Shown here: one piece after another, positions 1 through 13,443 of the stretch
How the letters are laid out: each line of letters opens with the position of its first letter
Position numbering within the stretch: the first letter of the stretch is position 1
DNA from: Haemonchus contortus
Lineage: Eukaryota > Nematoda > Chromadorea > Rhabditida > Trichostrongylidae
Length of the DNA stretch: 64,000 nucleotides
Assembly (NCBI GenBank): GCA_000469685.2
Contig: LS997567.1
Span: forward strand, 7,953,374 to 8,017,373
Reading direction: 5' to 3'
Notes under the pieces: generated by a model
The model's input: only the letters and a program-made list of their open reading frames with translations
What the model was told of the DNA's origin: nothing
The model's database searches: none
Translations under genes and position numbers: made by a program

Positions 1-130
1 AGAATATGAGCACGGATTCGAGTCCCGTCCAGAGCCAAGGTTTTCTCCATAACTCGCCAACCTTGTGAGACGTTGAATCGAGATCACCTAGGTCGTAGGA
101 GGGCTATTTCTCGAGTCCATTCAGTTATTT
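1..130 (+). repeat. Second tRNA-like repeat family, copy 1
   Basis: CGGATTCGAGTCCCGTCC is B-box-like, followed by CATAACTCGCCAACCTTGTG. About 60 bp of this aligns to the inverted copy at 1101-1215. Truncated by the window edge. Confidence 0.5.
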
Positions 131-777
131 AAAAACAGAAACAAAGTAGAAACAGAGGAGGATTGCATGGCTTCGTTAGACCGGAGTTCGGGAGCCCGAC
201 GGGATAGAGCAACTCCCTTACACTTGATTTGGATTCGCCATCAAAGACGACGAAGCAGAGTAAATATCAGGTCATTCGAATAAATATAGCATATAACAAC
301 CTGATTTGGGTCAAAATAGTAGTACCAGTTATACCAACATGTACTTTCCAAAGAAAAATGCGCCGGAGAAACAATGAGAAGTATTCATGAAACAACCTTC
401 GCCGCTATTATTCGGAAGTGATGACGGCATGGGGGGAGGCGGAGCAGGGGGACACATTTAGAGTGTGATGGCGACGTTTATAGAGCGCAATGCTCTGAAA
501 GAATGCCAATCGGGAGCATTTACTCTATGAAAATCCAAGTGCTTTTCGAGTAATTTCACAAATAAACGGTAAACAAATACCTTGTACTACGAACTGCTTT
601 GAAACTTCAAGAGAAATTCTCAAAACCCAGTTTACGGAATAAGTTTGGTATCACATTACCAAAGTGTCCATAAACAACCCCATACCCATGCAATAGTGTG
701 ATTCCCAGAGTTACTCATTGCAAACGAAGTAACAAAGATATGCGGTTTCATATATACCATGCATATTTCACGAGGAG
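131..777. other. No gene recognised
   Basis: AT-rich sequence with only short random frames between two repeats. Confidence 0.6.
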
Positions 778-1055
778 GGAGATGGTGTGGTGGAAAGAGC
801 TTTACTATCACAATCTCATATTCTAGGGATTGAATCCCTGATCGATACTCGCCCAGGCCTACTGAGCATTCCATTCTTTCGGGATCGGCTACCTAGTTCC
901 AGACTCATTCGGGAAGATTGGAGCACTGACTTGTGCAATGGCTGGTTATCGCAAGTTATTGTATAGCCACGTACGCTTCCATTACGCCACTACGATTCTG
1001 AATGGAAGTCGAAGGCGGGGCACATCCCTCAGATAGGATTGATTAACGCTAGGGA
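778..1055 (+). mobile_element. SINE-like repeat, tRNA-derived head
   Basis: Head GGAGATGGTGTGGTGG and a B-box-like GGGATTGAATCCC, followed by the family body (CGCCACTACGATTCTGAATG, GAAGTCGA, CATCCCTCAGATAGGATTG). Confidence 0.65.
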
Positions 1056-1100
1056 CTGCTTTATTCAAGCACGTTTCACACGCAGTTCATACTTTATTCT

Positions 1101-1215
1101 TCAGGATGGAATCCCCATATCACCCTAGCGTTACACAGCTTCGATCCCAAGGCCTCACAAGGTTGGCGATTTATGGACAAAACTTCAGTCTCGGACGGGA
1201 CTCGAACCCGTACTT
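1101..1215 (-). repeat. Second tRNA-like repeat family, copy 2 (inverted)
   Basis: The minus strand reads CGGGTTCGAGTCCCGTCCGA and CATAAATCGCCAACCTTGTG, matching copy 1. With that copy it forms an inverted pair enclosing about 1 kb, including a SINE-like repeat. Confidence 0.55.
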
Positions 1216-1249
1216 GTCCTTTCCGGGGACAAAAACATCAAGTCAAAAC

Positions 1250-2889
1250 AGCTTCGATCACTACGGAGAACTCATGGTCTTGAAGTGGTCTCAAAATGTG
1301 ATGAATCCTTTTTGAAGGAGTAAGTTTAGTAAAAAGAAAAACGTCATGGTCCAGTGTGTGATTTCCGGCGAAAAACTTCAACCTAATCAAGCCGTAGATC
1401 TCTTCAGTACATTCCGTACTTTGTTATGACTTTTGTAGGGTATCGATCGGATGTAACAGAAAAAAGTTATTTAAGTAATTATCAGTATGAAAGTTTTTCA
1501 CTTGAATCAAATTACCTTGAATTCAAAGCTCAGAGGGTTTTGAATTGAAAAGTATGTGAGGTATTTCGGAGGGTTTAGATCGATACGAGCATATTTCACT
1601 TGAATTCTTGGAATTTTCTCCTTTACCCAATGAGCAGTAACTAGTATGGACTAAATTTTCCCAAGGCTAATTTGAACTAGTTTACTCAAAAACTTAATAG
1701 ATTCCACAGTTTCACCGTTTTAAGTCTATTGCCATTATATCGGCACACATGGGGAATTACTATTGAAATTTTGAAATGTTGATTTTAATGAATTGGAAAG
1801 TTTTTCAAAAGACAAGGATCTGATAGCAGTGGAGTCGGAATAAGGCATGAATTATTCCCTTCGTGCTATTCTTGAACCTCTAGCTCAAGAACGGAGTAAA
1901 AGATACCCAATTTCCTATTATCTCTGACTACATAGATACTGTATTATACTACAATTTCATTACTTATAAAGTGTATAATTCAAAGACTTTGCAAAAGAAT
2001 CGCTCGTTGGCAATTGAAATTCAAAGTGGGACAATGAAATATTCAGGCTATACACGTGAGAACCGACTTTGAGGCATATGCTTGTAAAAGAAAAACAAAG
2101 TCAAATAAAAGAGTCGAAAGTCAGGATAAGGCTGCTTGATACTGATAGTGCATTGCGATGAAAAGAGTTAGTTCATTTGGCGGCATTCAAAAACATTTCT
2201 GTAAGAAGACGAAAATAAAAAGTACATGGCTTAGACGAAGAAGAAACTGCTTGAATTCAGCTGATGCCCTTACAACACGCTTGTTTCAATTTCCATTTAC
2301 TTATTCCGCCATAAGTTTTCTTAATAAAATCAAAAATAAATTTTAAAAAATCAAAAGAGAATAAAGTCTGTGGAAGATAAAGTTCCCCAGTACTACGACC
2401 CATGCCTTTGACTTCAACAAAAGAGTGCTGAGAGGATTTGGGACTACTGATGAAACCAGTATATCATGAGGGAACCTTAAAGTATCATACAATCCTAAAA
2501 GGTGCTATGTATTTATTTTTAGATAGATAATAATATCGCGAGTCATGACGACGTTACCGCAGCTATAGAATAAATACTAGTTGCCGGAATAATTATCTAG
2601 TAAGCCTGTAGGTGTATATGTGATAAACATCGTCTAAAATGGCTATAATCAATAAGGCGTTAAGGGTATAGCTATTGTTCAGATGCATGGCTTATCCTAC
2701 TTCGGTCTTTGAGCAGAATAATGTGACTTTTTCAATAAGTGGGAGAGCAATTGAATAATGTACAGAGCGTTTCTCATAATCTCAAGAAAAGATGTAGGTT
2801 TTCCATGAAACAGCAAATATTATCATAATATCACAGAAATTGTAGGAAATAAAAAAAATTGCGTAGCTCTTTTTTGAATGGACAATTCG
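1250..2889. other. No gene recognised
   Basis: AT-rich, no repeat family or splice-consistent exon noticed. A 62-aa frame at 2158-2346 has no recognisable motif. Confidence 0.55.
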
Positions 2890-3305
2890 CGATAACTTTG
2901 AGGTAACTTAAATGAGTGAAATCATGAAGGGTATGATGAAGAATGAGAAAAAAATGGCGAAGGAAGTGCAAAAATCGGCTGATTTTAAGAGATATAATTC
3001 TCTAAAAAAAGTGCTCAGAAGAGTTCAGACGAGATCATGCGTCTCTTATCGTCTGGTGTCTCCCTCATGAGCATACTATTCGCCGGCGTCCCAATGCTTT
3101 ATTGTGAATGGTGCAGCTCGACAAGGCCGTCATAAACACGGCTATTCTGGGTGTGTACGGTTGGCGAAGCTGATTTCGGAGCCCTTATAGCGCCCTATCG
3201 AGGTAGTTTCGATCCGACAATATCCCACGTGGTATCCTCAGGTGCCACAGATTCCGCCTAGGGAAATCTCGGGAACCATTTTTATCGTGGATTGGGTCTT
3301 AACGA
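2890..3305 (+). mobile_element. Degenerate MITE, TTAAAGGCAC family
   Basis: Shares ATGAGCATACTATTCG, TTTATTGTGAATGGTGCAG and CGACAATATCCCAC with other copies; ends near TTTTATCGTGGATTGGGTCT. The left end is unclear. Confidence 0.55.
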
Positions 3306-3949
3306 TTCATTTGTTATTTTTCGAGTAGATGAAGATCGCAATTCAATCTATTTTATGAAATTTGCTGTTGATTTTTCCCATACTGGTTGTGAAATTGTAT
3401 AACCAGTTACATAATTATGCTCTTTACAGGTCTCTATTTTCCTACGTCAATAACACACCTTGTTTCCCACATACAAAAAAAGTGTAAATGGATTTCATGG
3501 ATTAATGGTTATTTGTAGGAGCAAATAGAGCGTTAGAGTAAGTGTTTTCCTCGAACACTTATTCTATGGAGAGCTATTTTCGAAGAAACAATCAGCTTTC
3601 ACATAACAAGCACTCTCTACGTCATTCTTCCCTGACCGAGTGATAAGAAAAAATTATAATAAAGTTTTTATTTTGTTAACAAAATCTTATTGTAGAAACT
3701 TTTTTCGCCATTATCACCATTTACTTTTTTTACCTTTTTTTGCCTTTCATTGAAATTCTCTTAATGATCAGGAAAGGCTTGAAGAGTGACGAGCTCTCAG
3801 CCACGACTTTTCACCTTTTTTCTAAGCTTTCCTTGAGATCACGTTGAATTTCCTGACAAACATACAAGCAGGCAAACTGCTTTACTGCAGTAAAAATGTG
3901 ATCATACTGCAGATGTGTCCACACCCACATCAAAATTGATGGCAGAGTT

Positions 3950-4375
3950 TATGACACTTCTGAGATATCTACTCTAAAAGGAATATTGGATGTTTTAGAG
4001 CAGAATGGTGCATAGGTGGACTAAGAAACGACGACTTCAAGAAATAAAAGGCTTCAAAAAGTAGTAAGAAGAAGGTTGAGGATATGTGTTGTACGAGGAT
4101 ATGTGTTTAATTACATTATCCGTTATTCTTTATAAGGCTTTAAATTGTAAAACATAAGTGGGTTGTACGGAATCACGTGTCTGTAACCGTCTGGGCCTCT
4201 CCAACATAAATGTACTATTTGTCGGTGTCCTAACGCTTTATTGTGAATGGTGCAGCCCTAGGAAGGTAGTCATAACATTCCAGCCTCTATAGCGCCCAAC
4301 AAAAGTCGTTATCGACCAGACAATTTTTCCCAGGAACATCCTGGAAGGATTCCCCGGGAACCTTTAATGATAACT
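3950..4375 (+). mobile_element. Degenerate MITE, TTAAAGGCAC family
   Basis: Contains GTCTGTAACCGTCTGGGCCT and TAACGCTTTATTGTGAATGG as in the copies at 2890 and 39531. The ends are not resolved. Confidence 0.45.
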
Positions 4376-4954
4376 GCTTACTCGGAGTTATGCAATAGTA
4401 CCGCTCTGAAAGATCTGATGGGCTGTCTGCAATGTAGAGATATTCAGAGAGCATGGGACGTTTATTACCTGCCAGGTGGGTAATCAATCTTACTACTTAC
4501 GCGAGTAATTTGATAGATTGCAGCGTGTTTTTTGATCATTCCATCGCCCATTTTCAATACCGTCATAAGCTTTTCCTGATCAACACTTTACCGCGACTTC
4601 CAAAATTGGAGCTCGACCGCATAAAATGCTTCAGGATGGAAAGGGTAAGGGCCATGAACGGCAACCACTCTTCAATGATCCCTTAAGTGGAGCAACTTGT
4701 TTTTCAGACTGAGTTTCTCGCCTCTTTGTTTGAGCCAACAGGGTCCACACCAAAGCTCAGCAGGGACGAATAGTAGTGTTATCAGCTTCACCCGACGACG
4801 TGTACAAAGAGGAAAAAGGGTCTGCGGTGAAGTCCGATCTTGATACTTGAAATAAAATAGAGCAGGACTTCTTCTCTGTTCGAATTGTTACCCGTTTGGA
4901 AGCGTGAAGATGGCATAAATGTTATACGTTACCCTTGCTTTACAAACAATCATA

Positions 4955-5538
4955 TTAGGTTGATGCATAATTATTGCGGATTTTTTCGCGGCTTTTTTTC
5001 TCTCGATAGAATTTGAATACTGAATTCGGTTTTATGTGGAAATGATCTGCTTGATTTTCTCTACAAAAATATACCTAGAAAACCATTCGCATATTCGCAA
5101 AATTATGCTCTACTACTTCGAGAAGGGTTGGAAGGTGGCAGAGTCATTCCGCGATCTCAGCAAGTTTTCGGCGATGGAACAACCAGCCAAAGCCAACCAA
5201 GAAATGGGATCTGCCCCTAAATCTGCCATATTCACCGGCAGAAACTTTTATGGATTACCACATCAACTGTTCGTTGGAAAACTGGCTAGGGAATAAAAGT
5301 TACGACGATTTGGATGACTTGATGGCTGATGTCAAAGCGTGGATCGCCTCCAAGGGTCGAAACTTCTTCGCCCTTGAAATCCGAATACCCAGCCAATGGG
5401 AAGCAATGCTCGAAGTAGATGGTGAATAAGTTTTGTAGTAATTATTTGAACTTGTTTTGTTCAGCATTTTTTCGTTCCTTTAAATAAAAATTGTTGAAAA
5501 AAATAATAAATAATAAAGAATAATTATGCATCAACCTA
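4955..5538 (+). mobile_element. Internally deleted mariner-like element
   Basis: Termini TTAGGTTGATGCATAATTAT and its near-inverse, flanked by TA. Remnant coding shows an N-terminal part (IRKIMLYYFEKGWKVAESFR) and, after a deletion, a C-terminal part with a PSQWEAMLEVDGE end typical of mariner transposases. The catalytic centre is missing. The same deletion form occurs at 30796-31596. Confidence 0.82.
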
Positions 5539-5540
5539 TA

Positions 5541-6974
5541 GTTTCTGCTCTGACTGATCCTTTCTAGAGGTTCCAGATTTCTCGATTTCTCTACAGAGAT
5601 GTATGGGTTTCTACCCTAAAACGTGAAGTGAATAGTCTAATCAACTTTCAAAAGTACTTCCAACTATTAGATGCCCATGGGACAAAGTAGCAACTGGGGC
5701 TATGACAGCTTAATCATTCCCGCATTGAAAATAGCAGCTATTCATCACATAACAAGTGCAGGCGGTTAGAGTAAAGGCAGCAATCACTTTACTTTTGAAG
5801 GAAGAATATTTATTACTCAGGTTGGATAAGAAAAACTTTTCAACAATCCTGAAAGCTCCTTTGGTAAGTAGGCTTTCTCGGAGAATTATTAGGAACCACA
5901 TCGTTTGTGTAAATCAGTCGGTGGATAGCATTTTATACAAGTCATGAAATCCTCTGCTTCACAACAATATTATTCGAACTTACCACAAAAGAAAGAAATG
6001 CTATGCCTCGTGTCCCTCGAGCGAGGGCGATCAACTAGACCACAAAAATTCGCGACAGGGACGAAAGGAGGCGTTACTGGCGCCTGCTCCAGGAATTCGA
6101 TAATCAACGGGACGATAGGTGATATAGGTAATTATTCCGGCCAAAGGCCTAGTGTCGCGTGGACTCAGAAGGTGTCTCAAATGTATACCTGCGAGCTCAA
6201 AAGTACGTTTCCAATTGTGGCATCATTGAGAGGCGGAATGCCCTTCAAGGCAATCAACTAGTTTTTGAGCTACAAGTAATAAAATTTATTTAAATAGGTT
6301 GCACTTGGATGCACATATTATAATGAGTGTTTCGTCCTGCTGCATCTCATTCACTTAAGCAACAGCACGCATCCGTTTGACGTTTAATTAGGGCCCCGTC
6401 ATAAGTTTTTGGGCACATTCTATGGGCCCTAAAGTGCCTGGATACTGTAATGTCATGCACCTTCCTACCAAGTACTGATTGCATCTGCTCCTCCCTATGG
6501 ATGGAAACAGAAAAAACGAAAGCAATCTGCCTATTCAAAAGCTCATAAAACCTGAATCCTCTATTACCTCTTTATGGATTGATTTTCCCATCTGGGCATG
6601 CTAGCAGGAGGCTCCAGAGGCACTTCAATTACCAGAGCATCTAACTGGTAACTAATTTGTATCATTTGTCCTTCAATTTCGATTAATCAGAATAACGTTA
6701 GATACTGGATCGCAAAAGAATAATGCTACATGATGAGGTTTGAAGTGGCCCTGCCCATTCTAGCTCACATTATTTTGGGTCCCGCCATTCCGGACCATTC
6801 CCTCTCCTCTACTGGTTACATTAATTGTAAACAACCTCGAAAATATCCGAAAATCGCTAGGATATCCTCCATTTTTTGGGAGTGGGATTTGGGTGATGGA
6901 CTTTTGCAAAAGGTGAAGGATAAAGTGTTAGATTTTGTGTCTGCGCCACGTATACGACATTCACTCATGATCGC
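5541..6974. other. No gene recognised; contains an unassigned 105-aa frame
   Basis: The plus-strand frame 5944-6261 (MKSSASQQYYSNLPQKKEML onward) has no motif I know, no evident splice partners and average composition. It may be chance or a decayed repeat. Confidence 0.45.
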
Positions 6975-7145
6975 AGTGGCCTATACAACGACTTGCGGTG
7001 ATCAGCTTATTCACAAGCCAGTGCTTTTATCGTCCCACGGCCAACGCGGGAGCATGGTTGGCTGATGGGAATCTACCCGTGGTTCGATACCCGCACCTTG
7101 CATGTGATAGTAAGCGCAACTGCCCTCTACACCACCTCGTCCTCG
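6975..7145 (-). mobile_element. SINE-like repeat head, truncated
   Basis: The minus strand reads GAGGTGGTGTAGAGGGCAGT and GCGGGTATCGAACCACGG, a tRNA-like promoter arrangement. A body fragment follows. It abuts the MITE at 7180. Confidence 0.65.
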
Positions 7146-7179
7146 TCTACTCCTCATGTATGGTAAAATCGGGTGTGGT

Positions 7180-7417
7180 GCAGTAGGAACGAAATCGTCG
7201 CGTCGCCGCAAGAGAGACGCCGCGCGAAGGAATGTAGTAGAATGCAGCGGCAAGTAAGAAATACAGGAACAAAAGAACTAACAGTAGAATCATGACAAAA
7301 GTAATAATCGCATAGCGATCGAGCTGTATGAAGAACGCTAGAGCCGTAATAACGTCGAAACGAAGTTCGCGACAGCCGCATGCGGCAAATCGATTACACA
7401 AAACCGTTACTACTGCC
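7180..7417 (-). mobile_element. MITE, GCAGTAGGAACG family
   Basis: About 240 bp with inverted ends GCAGTAGGAACG and a decayed inverse (GTTACTACTGC). Reverse copy relative to 8201. The interior has the GC-rich blocks CGCGCGAAGGAATGTAG and ACAGCCGCATGCGGC. Confidence 0.75.
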
Positions 7418-7999
7418 CGTCTTCCGGTAAAATCGTTGGACCTGCCTGCATGATCAGAACTTTCACCGTACCAGTAGTTGAGGATGAGCTGCTCTGTTCC
7501 GAAGCCCTTCAACCCATTCGTCGAGCAGCAATATACCAATAAAAAGTAGTGGCATACTGATCATGGTAAGCAGTTTTAAGAGCAGGTAGATTAAAGGGAA
7601 CTAAAGCTAGTTGTACTTTTAACAATTTACCAGAAAACCTAAAAGAAAATAACATTTTCCAAAAAGGTTTTAACGAAGGTTTCGAAAAACAATCGCCTCC
7701 CTTGAAAACTTAACAGATTTTTGGTAACCCCGATTCGGCAGACGTAGGTATGTAGTCTTGGGAGTGCTGATTGTACCAAGGAAGCTTTCAGAGAGGACTG
7801 GAAGGTTCAGACTCGATGAACTATAATGCGGTACTTTAACTACAAAATGTCCTGCAGTTTCATAATTCCCAAAGGTTCCATACAACAATGAGACGACACT
7901 GGAGTATGTATTCGATTTAGTGTGCACTTAGCTGGATTAGTGATAATTCGGTCTCATTACATTCAACTATAGCTTTTATTGCCTATGAGATCCCAGATG

Positions 8000-8100
8000 A
8001 CTCTTTTGTTCTTGTTTTATTACCTACTGCTGCATCCTGCTACATTCCTTCGCGCGCGGCGTCTCTTCCACCGCGACTCATCCATTCCGTTCCTACTGCA
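8000..8100 (+). mobile_element. MITE fragment, GCAGTAGGAACG family
   Basis: Only the right part is present (TACATTCCTTCGCGCGCGGC through GTTCCTACTGCA). A nearly complete copy follows 100 bp later. Confidence 0.7.
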
Positions 8101-8200
8101 CCACACCCCTCGGTGTTACTTACTCGACTTCTATTTATAGTATAGTCAGCCATGGGTACAATGTGGACTCTACTATAGGACAAATGGTATTGGGGAGACG

Positions 8201-8425
8201 TGCAGTAGGAACGATTTTGGGTAATCGATTCGCCGCACGCGGCTGTCGCGGACCACTCATTCGCCGTTATTACAGCTCTAGCGTTCTTCATACAGCTCAA
8301 TGGATATACTTAAGGCATAATTCTACAACTTTTTCTTGTTCTTGTATTTGTTACCCACTGCTGCATCCTGCTACATTCCTTCGGCGTCCCTTCCACCGCG
8401 ACGCGACCATTTCGTTACTACTGCA
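8201..8425 (+). mobile_element. MITE, GCAGTAGGAACG family
   Basis: TGCAGTAGGAACG at the left; GTTACTACTGCA at the right. The interior includes GATTCGCCGCACGCGGCTGT, shared with all other copies. Confidence 0.78.
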
Positions 8426-8429
8426 CCAC

Positions 8430-11400
8430 ACCCCTAGTATTGGACTTGATGGGAAGATGGTGTGAAAATGAAAAGGGAATAAACAAATTCCATAAAAGTA
8501 TTCCTTGAAAACAATTCGTTTCAAGAACACCTAAACGGCCAGAGCTGGAAGTTTATTGAATCAATTTTCAATCAAGTATTTTTTTTGCAGTTGATAACAA
8601 TAGAAGCATATAAATGAGATGTCAAGAATTGTCGAAGACGCCGTGCACGCCCAGGTACAAGAACAGATTGAACAATCGAGTTCTTGGGTGAAAGAAGTGG
8701 TGTCCAATAGATTTATGCGGCTGGACGCTAAGCCGTCGCTCTCAACAATTATACCCTAATTCAAATTCTTGCAAAGTTATTTACCAACATCCTGCCCTGC
8801 ATCTTGCAAAGCAATCGTGCAGTTTCGTAAAGAGACGGATATACTCCCATAATGATATCATTTGACCGAGACGGCTTGTCAGATATCATTTCTTCCTCCT
8901 GGATGTCAGCCTGCTGGGAAGGCCCTAAACGTGACATCGGACAAGCCTAATTAGGGCCGAAGGTGACGACGGTGGTTAGGAGTTCAGGGCTACAAAGGGA
9001 GATTTCAGAGGAATCGATTTACACGGGAATATCCCCGAATCAATCCTGAACAGTATCCCATGCAACCCTTTTTTGGTCCAATAGCACAAGAAATTGTTAG
9101 GGAAAGATTTTTAGCCAAAGACATGCCCTCAAATGGTGCTTCACGAAAAAACTCCGGAAATCATTCTCCATTGAAGCAGGAAACGACCGGAACTTCATAG
9201 GTTTTGAGAAATACAGCTGCGGCTAAGATGAAAGTAACAATTTTTTACTACTATAAAGCTGTGAGTAAGTGCAAACACAAGAAAAGCTCTTATAATCAAA
9301 CTATAACGTCGTCAACTGGCTGGGAGCTTCTTACGATCATCTGCTAATCCTTTCTGAGATGAAATGAGCTCCAGAAGTAGAGGGGATTAGAAAGACGAAG
9401 AATCATTTAGCTAAGCTGCCATGCCGTAATTCTCTACTCAATTATAAACGGATCTCATCAGTGACTTCAAGGGATGAAGCCTGTAAGTACGGCCTGAGCA
9501 CAAGGGATGAGCAACAGCTTACTGGGCAACGCCACCACCACGTTGGATACAGTCAACAAAAAGAGCAATACTCCTGTTGTTTTCTGCCCCGTCCATCAAT
9601 CTTTACTCCTGTTAATACTGCCGTAACGGAGGAGAATACAAATGAATGCATGCGGGTATCGTGTGAAAGCAATGAGTCCAACAGCGGGGATAACGTTTGA
9701 GCTCAAGCACGGATAGATGTGATGTAATTACTTAAGCCATGGAAGCCATGGAAACGAAAAAGAGACGACGGAAGGTACAGAACTGAAACAGAGCCTCGAG
9801 GGTGATCTCGAGAAACCCTTGTAATTACATCAAATCAGAGACAAAGATCTGCGCAGTTGAGAACCACTGCGTTTTTACGACGGAAAGTGATCTCTTTTAG
9901 CTTTTAGCAAATCTTGAACTTTTTTAGAAATCGACAAAAAAATGGGAAAATGCTAAAATATTATCATTCCAGAATAGTAGTAGAGCAAAGAGTGGTCCTA
10001 TAGCGAAAACGTTGGATGGGAAAATTTTATCTGCCTTCAGGCTGCTGTTGATACCTGTTGACGATTGACAGACTTGATTGTCAGACGCTGATTAGGGCTT
10101 TGATTGTAGTAAGGTCCATAGAGTAGGTTGTGTCAAGTAATTAAGCGCAGGTTGTCTGAGGGATGTTTTACCGGGCCATCATGCCCTCCCTGATGCTGAA
10201 GGCCCTGAAGTCTACACCCCTACATCTCCGACTTAGTCCTGCCCCTAATTTGGCTTCGATTCGGCAAAGGTGACCGCCTAATTCTGGTCAAAGATGATCC
10301 CATTGAAGATGAAGAAAGAGAATAAAAACGCCTAGTTCCGCCTACCACCTCACTCCTTTACGTCCTTTTTCTCCCACATTCCACCTCGGTTTTTAGGGGT
10401 AAGAAAAACGAGAGATATTTTTCATGATGGTGGTAGGCGTGAGCGATTTGGTCATGTGCGATGGGATTATGTGAATACAAACACTATCAAATTTCCGAAT
10501 TCTCCAGTTGCTTGGTCGGATGGTTGCTCAACCACGCGTATGCCATAATTGAAAACGAAATGCAGTAGGATCTGCAAAGCAACAGAGAGAGACACATTTT
10601 GTGGTGTGGGAAAGTTTGACGTGAAGAACAATACTAGGATCAAAAGTCAACAACCACTGCCCCACCCATTTGGGATTGGAGCGACCACTTTTAGTCTGGG
10701 AATAACGACGGTGTGAGCAGAAATCTCAGCAGAAATTTCGCGCCGACATTTCAGTAGGTGATTACCAATGAATTATGTTCGTAGCCTCAGATTCTAGCCA
10801 CCCAGGAAGACTACAACGACGACTATCGTCGCTGTGGCTATTGCCATGGCCTATCCTGAAAAATTAATTGCAAGCATCGATTGAAGAGTTTAGCGTGGGA
10901 ACTTGTTGTTTACTGTTTATTCGCAAGCAAGTGATGGAAAAAATAAGTACCAAAGAATAGAAAGAAGACGTGAGTCCTGCTGCTGGTACATAATGAGCTG
11001 AGCTCCGGCCATGTGTCATTATAATGAAGCCGTTGGCTTTTACTAAAGAGGGAATGGCGCCGCTAATTCAATCAAAAGACTCTCATCAATCTTCTCTGGT
11101 ACGGTGACTTCATATTTTTACATATTAACCATACTGGTACTATGAAATTACCTCTGGGTCAAAGTTAACCGCCAAAAGAATCATGGTACATAAAGAAGAA
11201 GCTCGATTCCATGGGTAGGACTTCCCAAAAGATCCCTCAAGGATCGATCCTTGTTCGTTGAGGTATCCCATATAGACATCCCATACATCGGAACAGTAGT
11301 AATCCATCACACAACCCATTTGAGGGAATACGGGGCAACTGAGGAAACATACTGAGCATACAGCTGCCCAGTACGATTTTTTTCTGGGAAGCACAAGTAT

Positions 11401-12869
11401 ATTCTTTGACGAAAATGAGGCCGTTCAATATGTATCTTGATTTACAGCGAAGTAACGATGATGTGACACTTTCGTTGAGCCTAACGACTCTATTAAGGAC
11501 GATGCATAAAGCTACGAATTCAACATCCGCATTCAGTCAGTCGATTCAGTCGAACTCTCCTGCAGGAGTAAGAAGCAGCCTCTGAACAGGAGACAAATGA
11601 AATGGGAAGAAATCTGTTCAGAGGCTGTTTACCTTTGAAGGTCTAGGAGTGTGATAATGTGGTTCACGCTAGACGGACCAAGATTATTAACAAGTTCAAT
11701 TAGTCTGGAAATTAACCTTTCCGAAGCCTAGTTCAGTATATTCTAGAAGAATTGGAAGTACTTTTACAACATGTTAATGATATTCCGTAAAGCCACCTCT
11801 AGTTCACTGGCGTCGCCAGCTAGGACTGCAGATTCGCAATAGAAGAGCCCCACAATTGGTGATAATAAGCGGAAGGGGGACCTGAGGAGACCACTAACGA
11901 TATTGAGAGGAGCATTCTATGCAGGATCGGTAGAACTAGAAGTTCTTCCAAGAGTTATTTTTAGAAAACCGTTTCTCGGATGGGAGAAGAGGAGCAAGAC
12001 TCTTTGAAGCGTCGAAGCGGGAGGGATAGAATGGCTATGAGGGGAGGGGAGGGGGGACATTGTGAGGTGGTACATAGAAGATGCAAGGGGGTGGTGAAGG
12101 TGAAGGCCACAGAAATGTTATTCGGGTGAACAAAATCCTACCTCCAGACTTATAAACGTATCCGCAACTACTACTTCCTGATGAACTTTTCCATTCACTT
12201 GCCCCCGACAGGACCAATCTTCTTCTGAACCCTATTCTACTCTGTTGTGCTTTCTTCTAGAGTTATCAAATGGTAACAGCAATGATATATTACTAAACTC
12301 GGCTTCAGTACTATAAATTTTTTGCATTTTTCATGAATACTCAAGTTTTCTTAGATGAAGCTCATGTTTCCCTCTTGTTGCGGTGGCAGCATGTCGGATA
12401 TCCATGAACGCCTATCTCAGGACCTGGGCATTTGTTTTAACCTGTTTGGCACAGAATCACTGTTTAAGCATGACGGATCATTTTGTTAGATTTGTTGTGC
12501 TTTGCAAAGCTTTCAGGAAAAATTTATTTTGATGACTTAATGACCTTATTAGTTTATTCCACTCGTTACTATTTTGATTCGACTTTAGTTAGGCTTCATG
12601 TTTCGAGCAGTCTCTGTGTTGATATATTACTCTATTTTTCACGTTTTTTTTATTTTTTACTTTTATTTTTTCTTCATTTTTCTTATTTTTGTCATCAGCA
12701 GAGATTTCTATTTCCACTGTACGTATTTTTATGCTCTGCACACTAGTTCATGTCCGTCTGAACTTGAAATTGGTCGTAAGAAATTGCTTCAAAATTACAT
12801 ATTAGTGCTTTTGGTTAGGTATTCTCTATTTTCGATTTGTATAAGAGAAAATACATTAATATTTCCGGT
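8430..12869. other. No gene recognised over 4.4 kb
   Basis: Scattered short frames only. Blocks near 8900-9000 and 10180-10280 look weakly alike in inverse orientation (GGCCCTAA and CTAATT motifs), suggesting very old repeat remnants. A hairpin lies at 11576-11627 and a GGGGA-rich stretch near 12040. Confidence 0.5.
11576..11627. repeat. Perfect 14-bp hairpin
   Basis: CAGCCTCTGAACAG and CTGTTCAGAGGCTG separated by 24 nt, in otherwise featureless DNA. Confidence 0.65.
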
Positions 12870-13290
12870 AAAGTGATCTCTGAGATTCCCCATTACGATG
12901 AACCAGTGGCCCTCAAGGATAACACGTGGGACTGGCCGAAAAGCGAGCTCGACAGGGTGTTACAGGGGCTCCAAAAACGACATGCCTGACGAACACACCC
13001 AAAAGTGGCTGTGTTATGACGGCCTTGATGCTGCACCCTTTACAATGGGGCGTTAGGAATCCGAGAAATAGTACGCTCGTGTAGGAGAAACCCAGACGGT
13101 TAAGACACATAATCTAGTACGAATTCCTCTCTTACTACTTATCTTAAGCCCTATAGTTCTTAAAATCCGCCGATTTCAGCCATTAGCCATTTTTGCACCG
13201 TTCTGCATCGTAACTTTCACTATTTCACATGGGTTAGATAGCTCATATTCTCGCGAACTGAACCTTCAACAGAACCTTAATAGGAACAAT
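12870..13290 (-). mobile_element. Degenerate MITE, TTAAAGGCAC family
   Basis: Reverse-orientation block with ACACACCCAAAAGTGGCTGT and TGGCCCTCAAGGATA, matching 42120-42510 and 37979-38405. Confidence 0.5.
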
Positions 13291-13425
13291 CCTATAGGAG
13301 GTTCTTTTTACTGTAACCTACTAATTTTTCTTATTCTATGCGCTTATCATTCTGAAAAAATTGTTCCACATAACTGACCGTAAAAGCTGGAAAGAAGTCA
13401 AAAAAAAGAACCGGTATAGAAACAT

Positions 13426-13443
13426 ATATATATATATATATAT
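13426..13443. repeat. TA dinucleotide run
   Basis: Nine TA units in AT-rich DNA. Confidence 0.9.

Noticed and set aside
7060..7145. Possible tRNA gene on the minus strand
   Set aside because: The A- and B-box-like parts are those of the SINE-like family and the body follows; no acceptor stem closes.
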